DNA of 64,000 bases from Mycolicibacterium xanthum (GCF_019710635.1 NZ_JAIFZS010000001.1:372001-436000); one strand, 5' to 3'; positions 34,819-43,025 are shown, counted from the stretch's first letter. Notes: generated by a model not told the origin, from the sequence alone. Translations and numbers: made by a program.

Positions 34819-35591
34819 TGGATCTGACCCAACGACTGGCCGGCAAGGTCGCGGTCATCACCGGCGGCGCCAGCGGCATCGGCCTGGCCAGCGCGCGGCG
34901 GCTGCGCGCGGAGGGCGCGACGATCGTGATCGGCGACATCGACCCGGCCACCGGAAAGGCGGTCGCCGACGAGCTCGGCGGAATCTTCGTCGCGGTGGAC
35001 GTCGCCGACGAGGCGGCGGTGGACACGCTGTTCGACACCGCCGCGCTGACCTACGGCTCGGTCGACATCGCGTTCAACAACGCGGGCATCTCGCCGCCCG
35101 ACGACGATCTGATCGAGCACACCGGGCTCGAGGCCTGGCAGCGCGTGCAGGACGTCAACCTCAAGTCGGTGTTCCTGTGCTGCAAGGCCGCGTTGCGGCA
35201 CATGGTTCCGCGGCAGCAGGGGTCGATCATCAACACCGCGTCGTTCGTCGCGGTGATGGGATCGGCGACCTCGCAGATCTCCTACACCGCGTCCAAGGGC
35301 GGGGTGCTGGCGATGTCGCGAGAACTCGGGGTGCAGTTCGCCCGGCAGGGCATCCGCGTCAACGCGCTGTGCCCGGGGCCGGTCAACACGCCGCTGCTCA
35401 AGGAGCTGTTCGCCAAGGATCCCGAGCGTGCCGCCCGCCGCCTCGTGCACGTTCCGGTCGGCCGGTTCGCCGAGCCCGAGGAGCTCGCGGCCGCGGTGGC
35501 GTTCCTGGCCAGCGACGACGCCTCGTTCATCACCGCCTCGTCCTTCCTCGTCGACGGCGGGATCAGCTCGGCCTACGTCACCCCGCTGTAG
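34818..35591 (+). CDS. Short-chain dehydrogenase/reductase (Rv2857c-like)
   Basis: The 257-residue SDR has GGASGIG (14-20), NNAGISPPDDD, the catalytic YTASKGG and a long-chain-type C-terminus SSFLVDGGISSAY. It is coupled to the aldehyde dehydrogenase by a one-base stop/start overlap at 34818. In the operon it may dehydrogenate a hydroxyl group of the gamma-glutamylated substrate (for example the ethanolamide) to the aldehyde used by AldC; that assignment is inferred. Confidence 0.9.
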   Translation: MDLTQRLAGKVAVITGGASGIGLASARRLRAEGATIVIGDIDPATGKAVADELGGIFVAVDVADEAAVDTLFDTAALTYGSVDIAFNNAGISPPDDDLIEHTGLEAWQRVQDVNLKSVFLCCKAALRHMVPRQQGSIINTASFVAVMGSATSQISYTASKGGVLAMSRELGVQFARQGIRVNALCPGPVNTPLLKELFAKDPERAARRLVHVPVGRFAEPEELAAAVAFLASDDASFITASSFLVDGGISSAYVTPL

Positions 35592-35597
35592 CGCCCG

Positions 35598-36332
35598 GTG
35601 ATGGCAGCAGAACCGCACCCCGATGACCGGGCCGATGCCAGCGACGCGCTGTTGCGCCCGGTGCGGCCCCTCAACGCGTTCGAGGACACGGTGGAACGGC
35701 TGCTGCAGACGATTCGTCTCGGGGTGCTGCACCCCGGTGACTCGCTGCCGCCCGAGCGGGAACTGGCGGCCCGGCTGGGGGTGAGCCGGGACACCGTGCG
35801 GGAGGCGATCAAGTCGCTGGCCGACGCCGGATACCTGGTGTCGCGGCGCGGCCGGTACGGGGGCACGTTCCTGGCGGACGAGCTTCCCGTGCACAGCGGT
35901 GACGAGATCCGGATCAGCCGCGCCGAGATCGACGACGCCCTGCGGCTGCGGGAGGTGCTCGAGGTGGGTGCCGCCCGGATGGCCGCCGGGCGGACCCTGA
36001 CCGCCGCCGAGCGGGAGGCGTTGGGCAGCAGGCTCGCCGACGTGTGCGGTGCGGCCGCCGAGGACTACCGCAGGCTGGACTCCCGGTTGCACCTGGCCAT
36101 CGCCGAGGCCGCCGGGGTGCCCTCGCTGGTGCCGCTGGTCGCACAGAACCGGATGCGGCTCAACGAGTTACTCGACCGGATCCCGTTGCTGGCCCGCAAC
36201 ATCGCACACTCCGACCAGCAGCACCGGACGATCGTGTCGGCGATCCTGGCCGGTGACGCCGATCGGGCGGCGGCCGCGATGTCGGCTCACGTGTGGGGTT
36301 CGGCCGCCCTGCTGCACGGCTTCCTGGACTGA
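35598..36332 (+). CDS. FadR-type GntR transcriptional regulator
   Basis: The protein of about 244 residues has a GntR winged helix (PPERELAARLGVSRDTVREA, then IKSLADAGYLVSRRGRYGG) at residues about 50-90 and an all-helical FCD ligand domain with the metal-binding pattern of conserved His/Asp/Glu (EVLEVGAARMAA; RLDSRLHLAIAEAAG; HRTIVSAILAGD). It is the last gene of the glnA4 operon, 6 bp after the SDR, and probably controls it, possibly via the inverted repeat at 31185-31210. Start is GTG 35598 or ATG 35601. Confidence 0.88.
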   Translation: MMAAEPHPDDRADASDALLRPVRPLNAFEDTVERLLQTIRLGVLHPGDSLPPERELAARLGVSRDTVREAIKSLADAGYLVSRRGRYGGTFLADELPVHSGDEIRISRAEIDDALRLREVLEVGAARMAAGRTLTAAEREALGSRLADVCGAAAEDYRRLDSRLHLAIAEAAGVPSLVPLVAQNRMRLNELLDRIPLLARNIAHSDQQHRTIVSAILAGDADRAAAAMSAHVWGSAALLHGFLD

Positions 36333-36341
36333 GTCATCTGC

Positions 36342-36401
36342 GCGAGCGAGCGCGTCTGAACACCGACACGCCGCACGCGCTGGCATTTTGCGCGCGCTCG
36401 C
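36342..36401 (+). repeat. 60-bp dispersed palindromic repeat, copy 1
   Basis: The element begins GCGAGCG and ends CGCGCTCGC, so its ends form an inverted repeat, and it contains a conserved core with GACACGCCG. A second copy, in opposite orientation, occurs at 55292-55351 and agrees at 49 of 60 positions by my alignment. Both lie in short gaps between genes. This copy lies between the FadR-type gene and the ArsR gene. Confidence 0.75.
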
Positions 36402-36405
36402 GGGG

Positions 36406-36413
36406 GTCTAGAT
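36406..36413 (+). promoter_or_regulatory. GntR/HutC-like half-perfect operator
   Basis: GTCTAGAT matches seven of eight bases of the palindrome GTCTAGAC found at 37568-37575. It sits 9 bp upstream of the ArsR start codon. It may be bound by the UTRA-type GntR regulator encoded two genes on; inferred from motif only. Confidence 0.4.
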
Positions 36414-36421
36414 TTGCCTGT

Positions 36422-36742
36422 GTGGAGGACGAACAGCTGGTCGATCGGGCGTCGTCGGCGCTGGCCGAGGTCGACACACCCGGCTGGGCCCAGCGCTTCG
36501 ACCTGCTTTCCGATCCGCACCGCCTCGAGATCCTGCTGTGCCTGCACCGCGCGCCGGGGATCTGCGTCAGCGATCTCGCCACGGCGCTGGGCCGCTCCGA
36601 GAACGCAGTCTCCCAGGCGTTGCGGGTGCTGCGCCAGCAGGGCTGGGTGACCAACACCCGGTCCGGCCGCTCGGTGACCTACCGGCTGGACGACGAGGTG
36701 GTGCACGACCTGCTGCACTGGATCGGTGCCCGCCACGGGTGA
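36422..36742 (+). CDS. ArsR/SmtB-family winged-helix regulator
   Basis: The 106-residue protein is a minimal ArsR-type repressor: RFDLLSDPHRLEILLCLHRAPG, the recognition region SDLATALGRSENAVSQALRVLRQQGWV and the wing RSGRSVTYRLDDE. The C-terminal helix has D-D-E-V-V-H-x3-H-x5-H, compatible with an alpha-5 metal site of the SmtB/NmtR kind, so it may sense Ni, Co or Zn. GTG 36422 is chosen as start. A cobalt/nickel importer lies 9 kb downstream, but any link is speculative. Confidence 0.82.
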   Translation: MEDEQLVDRASSALAEVDTPGWAQRFDLLSDPHRLEILLCLHRAPGICVSDLATALGRSENAVSQALRVLRQQGWVTNTRSGRSVTYRLDDEVVHDLLHWIGARHG

Positions 36743-36751
36743 GGCCGCGGC

Positions 36752-36759
36752 ACCTAGAC
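36752..36759 (+). promoter_or_regulatory. Half-conserved GntR-type site before the UTRA regulator
   Basis: ACCTAGAC shares the right half and centre (CTAGAC) of GTCTAGAC and lies 8 bp before the GTG of the GntR/UTRA gene. It would fit weak autoregulation. Confidence 0.3.
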
Positions 36760-36766
36760 TTCTGGC

Positions 36767-37567
36767 GTGCGCGTGTTGAGCGTCGACCAGCCGCCGCTGG
36801 CGCCCCCGCCGCACCTCGGCGGCGGGTCCGGCCTGCCGGTCCACGCGCGCATCGGCCGATGGCTGGAGACCCTGATCGCCTCGGGGGAGCTGGTGCCCGG
36901 CGACCGGCTGCCCCCTGAGGTGGAGATCGCCACCGCGCTCGGGGTCAGCAGGATGACCCTTCGGCAGGCGCTGGGCGCGGTCGAGGCCAAGGGCCTGATC
37001 GACCGGCGCCGCGGGCGTTTCGGCGGAAACTTCGTCGCCGCACCGCGTTTCGAGTTCGACCACGCCAGCCTGCCGGGGTTCACCGAGCAGATGCGCCGGT
37101 TCGACGTGGCGCCCGGAGCCCGGGTGCTGCGGGCCGCGACCCACCGGCCCGATGCGGCGGTGGGCCGGGCGCTGGGGTTGCGGCGGGCCGGGCAGGTGCA
37201 CGAGATCCACCGCGTCCGCACCGCCGACGGGGAGCCCATCCTGCTCGAGGAGGCCTATCTGCCTGCGGCGGCGTTCCCGGAGGTGCTCTCTCGGGACCTG
37301 CAGGGCTCGCTGTACGCGCTCATGCGTGACTACGGCCGCCCACCGGTCTCGGCGGACCAGCGCATCGAGGCCACCCAGGCGACCCCGGAACAGGCGCAGG
37401 TCCTGCACGTCGCACCCGGAAGCCCGCTGCTGCTCATCGTGCGGACGTCGTTCGCCGACGACGGCACGGCCGTCGAGTTCTCGCGCGACTACCATCGCTC
37501 GGACCGCACGGCCATCCGGATCCGCTCCCGCGCGGGGGACGACCTCGCCGGCCCGTCGAATCCATAA
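36767..37567 (+). CDS. GntR/UTRA (HutC-type) transcriptional regulator
   Basis: The 266-residue protein has a GntR winged helix (PPEVEIATALGVSRMTLRQA, then LGAVEAKGLIDRRRGRFGGNFV) and a C-terminal UTRA effector-binding domain of HutC type (VHEIHRVRTADGEPILLEEAYLP; LLLIVRTSFADDGTAVEFSRDYHR). Such regulators bind GTxTAxAC sites and respond to a catabolic substrate. The exact palindrome GTCTAGAC lies right after this gene and before the choline-kinase-like gene, so it probably controls that downstream operon. Related sites occur upstream of itself and of the ArsR gene. Confidence 0.88.
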   Translation: MRVLSVDQPPLAPPPHLGGGSGLPVHARIGRWLETLIASGELVPGDRLPPEVEIATALGVSRMTLRQALGAVEAKGLIDRRRGRFGGNFVAAPRFEFDHASLPGFTEQMRRFDVAPGARVLRAATHRPDAAVGRALGLRRAGQVHEIHRVRTADGEPILLEEAYLPAAAFPEVLSRDLQGSLYALMRDYGRPPVSADQRIEATQATPEQAQVLHVAPGSPLLLIVRTSFADDGTAVEFSRDYHRSDRTAIRIRSRAGDDLAGPSNP

Positions 37568-37575
37568 GTCTAGAC
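37568..37575 (+). promoter_or_regulatory. GTCTAGAC operator before the choline-kinase-like operon
   Basis: The palindrome GTCTAGAC fits the GTNTANAC consensus of HutC/UTRA-type GntR regulators exactly. It lies 50 bp upstream of the choline-kinase-like start and directly after the UTRA regulator gene, which makes autogenous and operon control likely. Confidence 0.55.
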
Positions 37576-37624
37576 CTTTGACGGGCCTCGGTTTACACTG
37601 AAGCCCCCCGCGCCGAGGACCCGG

Positions 37625-38548
37625 ATGTCGTCACCGCTCTCCGATGAACAACTGGATAAGACGTTCGACCAGATCCCGACTCTGGCCGGGCGGCCGAGGA
37701 CGGTCGAAGAACTCTCCGGCGGCCTGACCAACCGCAACGTCAAGATCACCACCCCGGACGGGGTCTACGTCGCGCGCTGCGTTGACACCGGCCGCAACCT
37801 GCTCGGCATCGACCGGGGCCGGGAGTACCACAACACCCTCGCCGCCCAACGGGCCGGCGTCGGTGCTCCGGTGATCGACTACCGCCCCGACCTCGGTATC
37901 CTCGTGCTCGGCTTCCTCGCTGGAAAGACGCTGGAAAATCACGATTTCCAGCGCGCAGGCGTGATCGCCAAGGCCGCGGCGGCCTGCCGGGCGCTGCACC
38001 GGGGCCCGCGCTTCGACGGCCGGTTCGACATGTTCGAGCGTCAGCCCGCCTATCTGGCCACCATCCGGGCACACGGATTCCGGATCCCGGACGGCTATCT
38101 CGAGCACGCCGACGCGTTCGCCGCCGCGCGGCGCGTGCTCACCGCGACCGACCGGACGACGGTGCCCTGCAACAACGACCTGTTGGCCGGCAACTTCATC
38201 GAGGACGGCGACCGGATGTGGCTGATCGACTACGAGTACTCCGGCAACAACGACCCGTGCTTCGAGCTGGGCAACATCTGGAGCGAGTGCGGGCTGTCGC
38301 TGGACCAGCTCGACGAGCTGGTGACCGGGTACTACGGCCGGCCGCTGCGCCACAAGACCGCCCGCGCGCACCTGCAGGGGATCGTCGCGAAGTACGGGTG
38401 GACACTGTGGGGCTGCATCCAGCACGGTTCCAGCGGAATCGAATTCGACTTCCGGGACTGGGCGATGGAGCGCTACGAGGCGGCCGTCGCGGAGTTCCGC
38501 AGCCCGGGCTATGCCCGGCTGCTCGACGACGTCGCGGCGAGCGACTGA
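37625..38548 (+). CDS. Choline/ethanolamine-kinase-family phosphotransferase
   Basis: The 307-residue protein has the APH/choline kinase fold. A glycine-rich SGGLTNRNVKI loop leads the N-lobe; the catalytic Brenner-type motif reads CNNDLLAGNF, matching the HNDLxxxNFL pattern of choline kinases except for Asn/Cys in place of His; and the metal-binding Asp is in MWLIDYEYSGNNDPCFELGN. It probably phosphorylates choline, ethanolamine or a related alcohol. It is followed 28 bp later by a dimethylglycine dehydrogenase-like gene, which suggests a role in choline or betaine use. Confidence 0.82.
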   Translation: MSSPLSDEQLDKTFDQIPTLAGRPRTVEELSGGLTNRNVKITTPDGVYVARCVDTGRNLLGIDRGREYHNTLAAQRAGVGAPVIDYRPDLGILVLGFLAGKTLENHDFQRAGVIAKAAAACRALHRGPRFDGRFDMFERQPAYLATIRAHGFRIPDGYLEHADAFAAARRVLTATDRTTVPCNNDLLAGNFIEDGDRMWLIDYEYSGNNDPCFELGNIWSECGLSLDQLDELVTGYYGRPLRHKTARAHLQGIVAKYGWTLWGCIQHGSSGIEFDFRDWAMERYEAAVAEFRSPGYARLLDDVAASD

Positions 38549-38576
38549 ACCGCAACCCGCCCGAAAGCGAGATCGC

Positions 38577-41048
38577 ATGACATCGGCAAAACCGTTGCCC
38601 GAGCGCGCCCGCGTGGTCATCGTCGGTGGCGGGGTGATCGGCACCAGCGTCGCCCATCACCTCACCAAGCTCGGCGTCACCGACGTCGTGCTGCTCGAAC
38701 AGGGGCAGTTGTCCAGCGGAACCACCTGGCACGCAGCGGGTCTCGTCGGTCAGCTGCGGGCATCGGAGGGGATGACCCGGTTGGTCCAGTATTCGACCCG
38801 GTTGTACGCCGAGCTGGAGGCCGAGACCGGGCTGTCGGCGGGATACAAACAGTGCGGCGGTGTCACCGTCGCCCGCACCGAGGACCGGATGGTGCAGCTG
38901 CGCCGCACCGCGGCCAACGCCGCCGCATTCGACCTGGACTGCGCACTGCTGACCCCGGAGCAGGCGCTCGAGCACTACCCGGTGATGCGGGTCGACGACC
39001 TCGTCGGTGCGATCTGGCTGCCCGCCGACGGCAAGGCCAACCCGACCGATCTGACCTTCGCGCTCGCCAAGGGGGCCAGGGCCCGCGGATGCTCTATCCA
39101 CGAGCGGGTACGCGTGCTCGACGTGCTCACCGCCGGCGGCGAGGTGCGCGGGGTACGCACCGACGCCGGCGACGTCGAGGCCGAGATCGTCGTCAACTGC
39201 GCCGGGCAGTGGGCCAAACAGGTCGCCGCGATGGTGGGCACCAACGTGCCGCTGCACTCGGCGGAGCACTTCTACGTGGTGACAGAGGGTATCGACGGCG
39301 TGCACCCCGATCTGCCGATCCTGCGTGACCCCGACGGCTACACCTACTTCAAGGAGGAGGTCGGTGGCCTGGTCATCGGCGGCTTCGAACCCGAGGCCAA
39401 GCCGTGGGTGGCACCCGACCAGATCCCGTACCCGTTCGAATTCCAGCTGCTGGAGGAGGATTGGGAGCACTTCGAGGTGCTGATGAACAGCGCGCTGCTG
39501 CGCATCCCGGCGCTCGAGGTGACGGGTATCAAGAAGTTCTACAACGGCCCGGAGAGCTTCACCCCCGACAACCAGTTCGTCCTCGGCGAGGCGCCGGAAT
39601 GCCGGAACTTCTTCGTCGGCGCCGGATTCAACTCGGTCGGTATCGCCACGGCGGGCGGTGCCGGTCGGGCATTGGCCGAGTGGATCGTCAACGGTGCGCC
39701 GACCACCGACCTGACCGGGGTGGACATCCGCCGGTTCGCCCCGTTCAACGGCAACAACCGGTGGCTGCACGACCGGGTCGCCGAAGTGCTCGGCATCCAC
39801 TACGAGATCCCGTGGCCGAACCGCGAGATGACCACCGCCAGGCCGTTCCGGCGCTCCCCGGTGCATCATCTGCTCGACGCCGCCGGCGCCAACTTCGGCA
39901 GCAAGATGGGTTGGGAGCGCGCCAACTTCTTCGCCCCGCCGGGCTGCGAGCCGGTCATCGACTACACCTGGGGCAAGCCGAACTGGCTGTCGTGGTCGGC
40001 CGCCGAACAGCACAGCACCCGGTGCGGGGTCACGGTGTTCGACCAGACCTCGTTCTCGAAGTACCTGATGGTCGGCCGGGACGCCGAGGCCGCGCTGCAG
40101 TGGCTGTGCACCGCCGACGTCGGAGTCGAGGTGGGCCGCTCGGTCTACACCGGCATGCTCAACGCGCGCGGCACCTACGAGGCCGACGTCACCGTCACCA
40201 GGACCGGCGCCGAGGAGTACCTGATCGTCAGCGGAGCCGCGAGCACCGAGCGCGACAAGGACCACATCAGACGGCACGTCCCGGACGGAGCCGACGCCAG
40301 CCTGGTCGACGTCACGTCGGCCTACGCGGTGTTCGGCGTGATGGGCCCGCGCTCGCGTGCGCTGTTGTCGACGCTGACCGGAGGGGACCCGGCGGCGCTG
40401 TCGGATGACGCGTTCGGTTTCGGCGCCAGCCGGATGCTGTCCCTCGGCTACGCCACCGTGCGCGCCACCCGCATCACCTACGTCGGCGAACTGGGCTGGG
40501 AACTCTACGTGCCCAGCGAGTTCGCGGTCGGGGTGTACGAGGACCTGATGGCCGCGGGAGAGGCCTTCGGCGTTCGCCGCGGCGGCTACTACGCGATCGA
40601 GTCGCTGCGGCTGGAGAAGGGCTACCGGGCGTTCGGGCGGGAGCTCTCGCCCAGCGAGAACCCGGTCGAGGCGGGGCTGCTGTTCGCGTGCAAGCTCGAC
40701 ACCGACATTCCGTTCCTCGGCCGCGACGCGGTGGAACGTGCCCGTGGCGACGGCCCGCGACGGCGGCTGGTGAGCTTCCGGGTCGAGTCGCCCGAACCGA
40801 TGCTGTGGGGTGGTGAGCTGATCCTGCGCGACGGCCAGGTTGCCGGCCAGGCCACGTCGGCGGCCTGGGGACACACGGTGGGATGCTGCGTCGGGCTGGG
40901 CTATGTGCGCGACTCCGGGGGCGCGGTGACCGACGCGGACTGGGTGAGCGCGGGTGACTACCGGATCAACGTCGGTGGGGACTGGTACCCGATCACGGTG
41001 TCGCTGCGCGCGCCCTACGACCCGGCCGGTGAACGCGTTCGCGCCTGA
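38577..41048 (+). CDS. FAD-dependent dimethylglycine/sarcosine dehydrogenase-like, with GcvT domain
   Basis: The 823-residue protein fuses an N-terminal DAO-type FAD domain (VVIVGGGVIGTSVAHHLTKLG; SSGTTWHAAGLVGQLRAS with the likely His for covalent flavin) to a C-terminal GcvT/aminomethyltransferase folate-binding domain (VDVTSAYAVFGVMGPRSR; YVGELGWELYVPSEFA; YYAIESLRLEKGYRAFGREL). This architecture is typical of dimethylglycine dehydrogenase, which demethylates a methylated amine and passes the one-carbon unit to tetrahydrofolate. It completes a probable choline/betaine catabolic operon. The next element is an IS110 remnant. Confidence 0.88.
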   Translation: MTSAKPLPERARVVIVGGGVIGTSVAHHLTKLGVTDVVLLEQGQLSSGTTWHAAGLVGQLRASEGMTRLVQYSTRLYAELEAETGLSAGYKQCGGVTVARTEDRMVQLRRTAANAAAFDLDCALLTPEQALEHYPVMRVDDLVGAIWLPADGKANPTDLTFALAKGARARGCSIHERVRVLDVLTAGGEVRGVRTDAGDVEAEIVVNCAGQWAKQVAAMVGTNVPLHSAEHFYVVTEGIDGVHPDLPILRDPDGYTYFKEEVGGLVIGGFEPEAKPWVAPDQIPYPFEFQLLEEDWEHFEVLMNSALLRIPALEVTGIKKFYNGPESFTPDNQFVLGEAPECRNFFVGAGFNSVGIATAGGAGRALAEWIVNGAPTTDLTGVDIRRFAPFNGNNRWLHDRVAEVLGIHYEIPWPNREMTTARPFRRSPVHHLLDAAGANFGSKMGWERANFFAPPGCEPVIDYTWGKPNWLSWSAAEQHSTRCGVTVFDQTSFSKYLMVGRDAEAALQWLCTADVGVEVGRSVYTGMLNARGTYEADVTVTRTGAEEYLIVSGAASTERDKDHIRRHVPDGADASLVDVTSAYAVFGVMGPRSRALLSTLTGGDPAALSDDAFGFGASRMLSLGYATVRATRITYVGELGWELYVPSEFAVGVYEDLMAAGEAFGVRRGGYYAIESLRLEKGYRAFGRELSPSENPVEAGLLFACKLDTDIPFLGRDAVERARGDGPRRRLVSFRVESPEPMLWGGELILRDGQVAGQATSAAWGHTVGCCVGLGYVRDSGGAVTDADWVSAGDYRINVGGDWYPITVSLRAPYDPAGERVRA

Positions 41049-41087
41049 CGAGAAGATTCAGGTGGGTTGGCGTTGTGAGTGGTTCGG

Positions 41088-42073
41088 TCAGGACGCCTGC
41101 TCGAGGGTGACGTGGTAGCCCATGGCTTCGAGTTGGTGAACAGCGTTGCTGCGCGCTTTCTGCGGGTTGAGGCGGGTGAAGTAGTCACCGCCGGGGTCGT
41201 GGTAGACGGTGTTGATGGTGGCGATATTCCAGATCGCGACCAGCAGTGCGCGTTGCACGGCGACGTTGGCGCGCAGGGGGCCGCGGCGAGCGGCGATCCA
41301 TCGGTACTTGGCGGCCAGGTAGGTGTCGCGGGTGCGTGAGATCGACATCGCTGCGGTACCGAGGGCACCTTGTAGGTAGGGGTTGCCGGGCCGGGTGCGT
41401 CGCGATTTGACCTTGCCGGCCGATTCGTTGTTGCCCGGGGTGGTGCCCGCCCACGACGCGAGGTGCTGGGCGGTGGGGAATCTGGTCATGTCCGCGCCGG
41501 TTTCGGCGACCACGACGTCGGCGGTGAACCCGCCGATGCCGGGGATGGTGCAGACCAGGTCCCGGAAGCCACGAAAGGGTTCCATCACCACCTTGATCCG
41601 CTCGGTGAGCTGCTCGATGGCCGCGGTGAGCTGGTCGATGAGATCCAGGTGCATACGGGTCAGGAACGCATGATGAGAGGTGAACCGACCGTAGAGCGCT
41701 TCGGTCAGCTGCGGGATTTGGCCCGCAGTTGTTTCTTGGCCAGATCAGCCATGGCCGCCGGATCGGTCTCGGTCTTGCGCCCTGGCAGGTTCTTGACGTG
41801 GCAGGCGTTGACCAGCATGACGTCGACGCCGGCCAGGTCCTCCAGCAGGTAGTAGAACGGCTTCCAGTAGTCGCCGGTAGCTTCCATGACCACGCAGGTC
41901 ACCTGCTGCGCGGCGAGATGATCACGCAACGCCATGATCTGGCGGGTGGTCGACCCAAACGTGGTGACCGTTTCGGTGGTTTTTCGGCGGCCGGCGCCGT
42001 TGATGCGGACACACACCTTGGCGTCCTTCGTGGAAATGTCCAGGCCCGCGCAGCGCGGATGAATGACGTCCAC
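41088..42073 (-). pseudogene. IS110-family transposase, internally deleted and frameshifted
   Basis: The N-terminal DEDD RuvC-like part is read from GTG 42073 (CAGLDISTKDAKVCV, VVMEATGDYWKPFYYLLE) to VKNLPGRKT. There about 75 residues are missing, including the third and fourth acidic residues that normally follow in KTDxxDA. The frame resumes at ETDPAAMADLAKKQLRAK, and near 41730 one base is lost, ending the frame. The C-terminal transposase_20 part continues in another frame from about 41654: IPGIGGFTADVVVAETGADM, then FPTAQHLASWAGTTPGNNESAG with the catalytic-Ser region. The copy is therefore dead. Confidence 0.85.
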
Positions 42074-42250
42074 GGCGATTCTCCCTTCTCTGGTAGCCCA
42101 CTGTCGAAGGTGTCCGTCGTGGGGAGGGCAGGGAGAGTCGGAAGTCTGACGCGCGGGCTCAAGGCACCAATCCACGGTTCCCGTGGAAGCCCTCCGCCAC
42201 CATGCTGACTTACAGGCTCACAGGCACCAAGGTGCTACCGGGGACAACCA
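42074..42250 (-). ncRNA. Candidate IS110 bridge-RNA region
   Basis: IS110 elements encode a structured bridge RNA in the non-coding end beside the transposase 5' end. This 177-bp stretch occupies that position. It has a perfect 7-bp hairpin (TCCACGG-TTC-CCGTGGA, 42171-42187), a 5-bp hairpin (GCACC-AA-GGTGC, 42224-42235) and a direct repeat AGGCACCAA at about 42162 and 42222. Assignment as a bridge RNA is inferred from position; the loops were not matched to donor or target DNA. Confidence 0.4.
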
Positions 42251-42370
42251 CGACGAACAGCGATAATGATCCCGCCGCCCCTGAGGTGAGCACAACAAGT
42301 GACCACCGCCCAATCTTCACGCCCCACGGTGCGCCAACGGCGCTGGTCTGCTGACTTCCGGTACGCCCGA
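42251..42370. other. Non-coding stretch between the IS110 remnant and the membrane gene
   Basis: I see no gene, hairpin or repeat here. It probably contains the 3' untranslated region of the membrane protein gene and the junction with the mobile element. Confidence 0.4.
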
Positions 42371-42952
42371 CTACCGGCGTGTGCGCGGCGCCGCTGCGAG
42401 CACGCCGCCGAGCACCCCGCCGTAGAGAACGTGTTCGACGATGAACGTCGGATACCCCACCATCGCGGCCATGTCGGCGATCGGCGCTCCGCCACCGAAC
42501 GCCCACGCCGCCAGCGGAAGCCCGATCCACGTGCTGGCACCGAACACCACCAGGCCCCAGACCAGCGCCGCAGCCACCACGGCGCCCCCGTGGAGGCGCG
42601 CGCGGTGGGCGATGGCCCCAAAGACCGCGCCGTAGCCGGCCCCGACTGCCAGGTGAATGAGAAGGCCCAGCAGTGCGGGACCGGCGACGAATATGACGGA
42701 GTCGCCGGCCATGGCGCCCTCCATCGATTGCATCATTGCCGAGCCGGGCGCGATCGCCGACGCGATGTGGTAGAGCGGTGTGAAAAACCCGGTGCCCTGG
42801 TAGGTCAGCGCGGCGATCATGGCGAACATCGCCATCGTCAGTGCCGCCACCATGCCGGCGACCGCGCCCCAGGCGATCGACTTGCCGAAGGTGCCACGGC
42901 GGTGCGGAATTGTCGTTTGGGTGCCAGACGGTGATGACGGCGATGTGGCCAT
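42371..42952 (-). CDS. Hypothetical membrane protein with about four TM segments
   Basis: The 193-residue protein has a hydrophilic N-terminus and about four hydrophobic stretches: GAVAGMVAALTMAMFAMIAALT, VIFVAGPALLGLLIHLAVGAG, GGAVVAAALVWGLVVFGAST and the C-terminal VEHVLYGGVLGGVLAAA. Two His (residue about 100 and near the C-terminus) lie in or near membrane segments. I do not recognise the family. It is divergent from a Crp/Fnr regulator, and two Crp-type sites lie between them, so regulation by that protein is plausible. Confidence 0.7.
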   Translation of the reverse strand: MATSPSSPSGTQTTIPHRRGTFGKSIAWGAVAGMVAALTMAMFAMIAALTYQGTGFFTPLYHIASAIAPGSAMMQSMEGAMAGDSVIFVAGPALLGLLIHLAVGAGYGAVFGAIAHRARLHGGAVVAAALVWGLVVFGASTWIGLPLAAWAFGGGAPIADMAAMVGYPTFIVEHVLYGGVLGGVLAAAPRTRR

Positions 42953-43025
42953 GGGTCCTCAACCTCCCGAAGAAATCGTTCTACCGAACCAGTAGAGGAC
43001 CGACCCCACGGTGGTGGGCGAGGAG

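Larger units (their letters stand above)
41049..42250 (-). mobile_element. Defective IS110-family insertion sequence
   Basis: The element holds a broken IS110 transposase (41088-42073) plus short flanking non-coding DNA. IS110 elements lack terminal inverted repeats and large target duplications, so the exact ends cannot be read; the limits given are those of the adjacent genes or the last plausible element DNA and are approximate. The transposase has lost part of its catalytic domain, so the copy is not autonomous. Confidence 0.65.

Noticed and set aside
38196..40874. 892-codon open frame on the minus strand
   Set aside because: It is antisense to the dimethylglycine dehydrogenase-like gene, whose domains are clearly recognisable on the plus strand.
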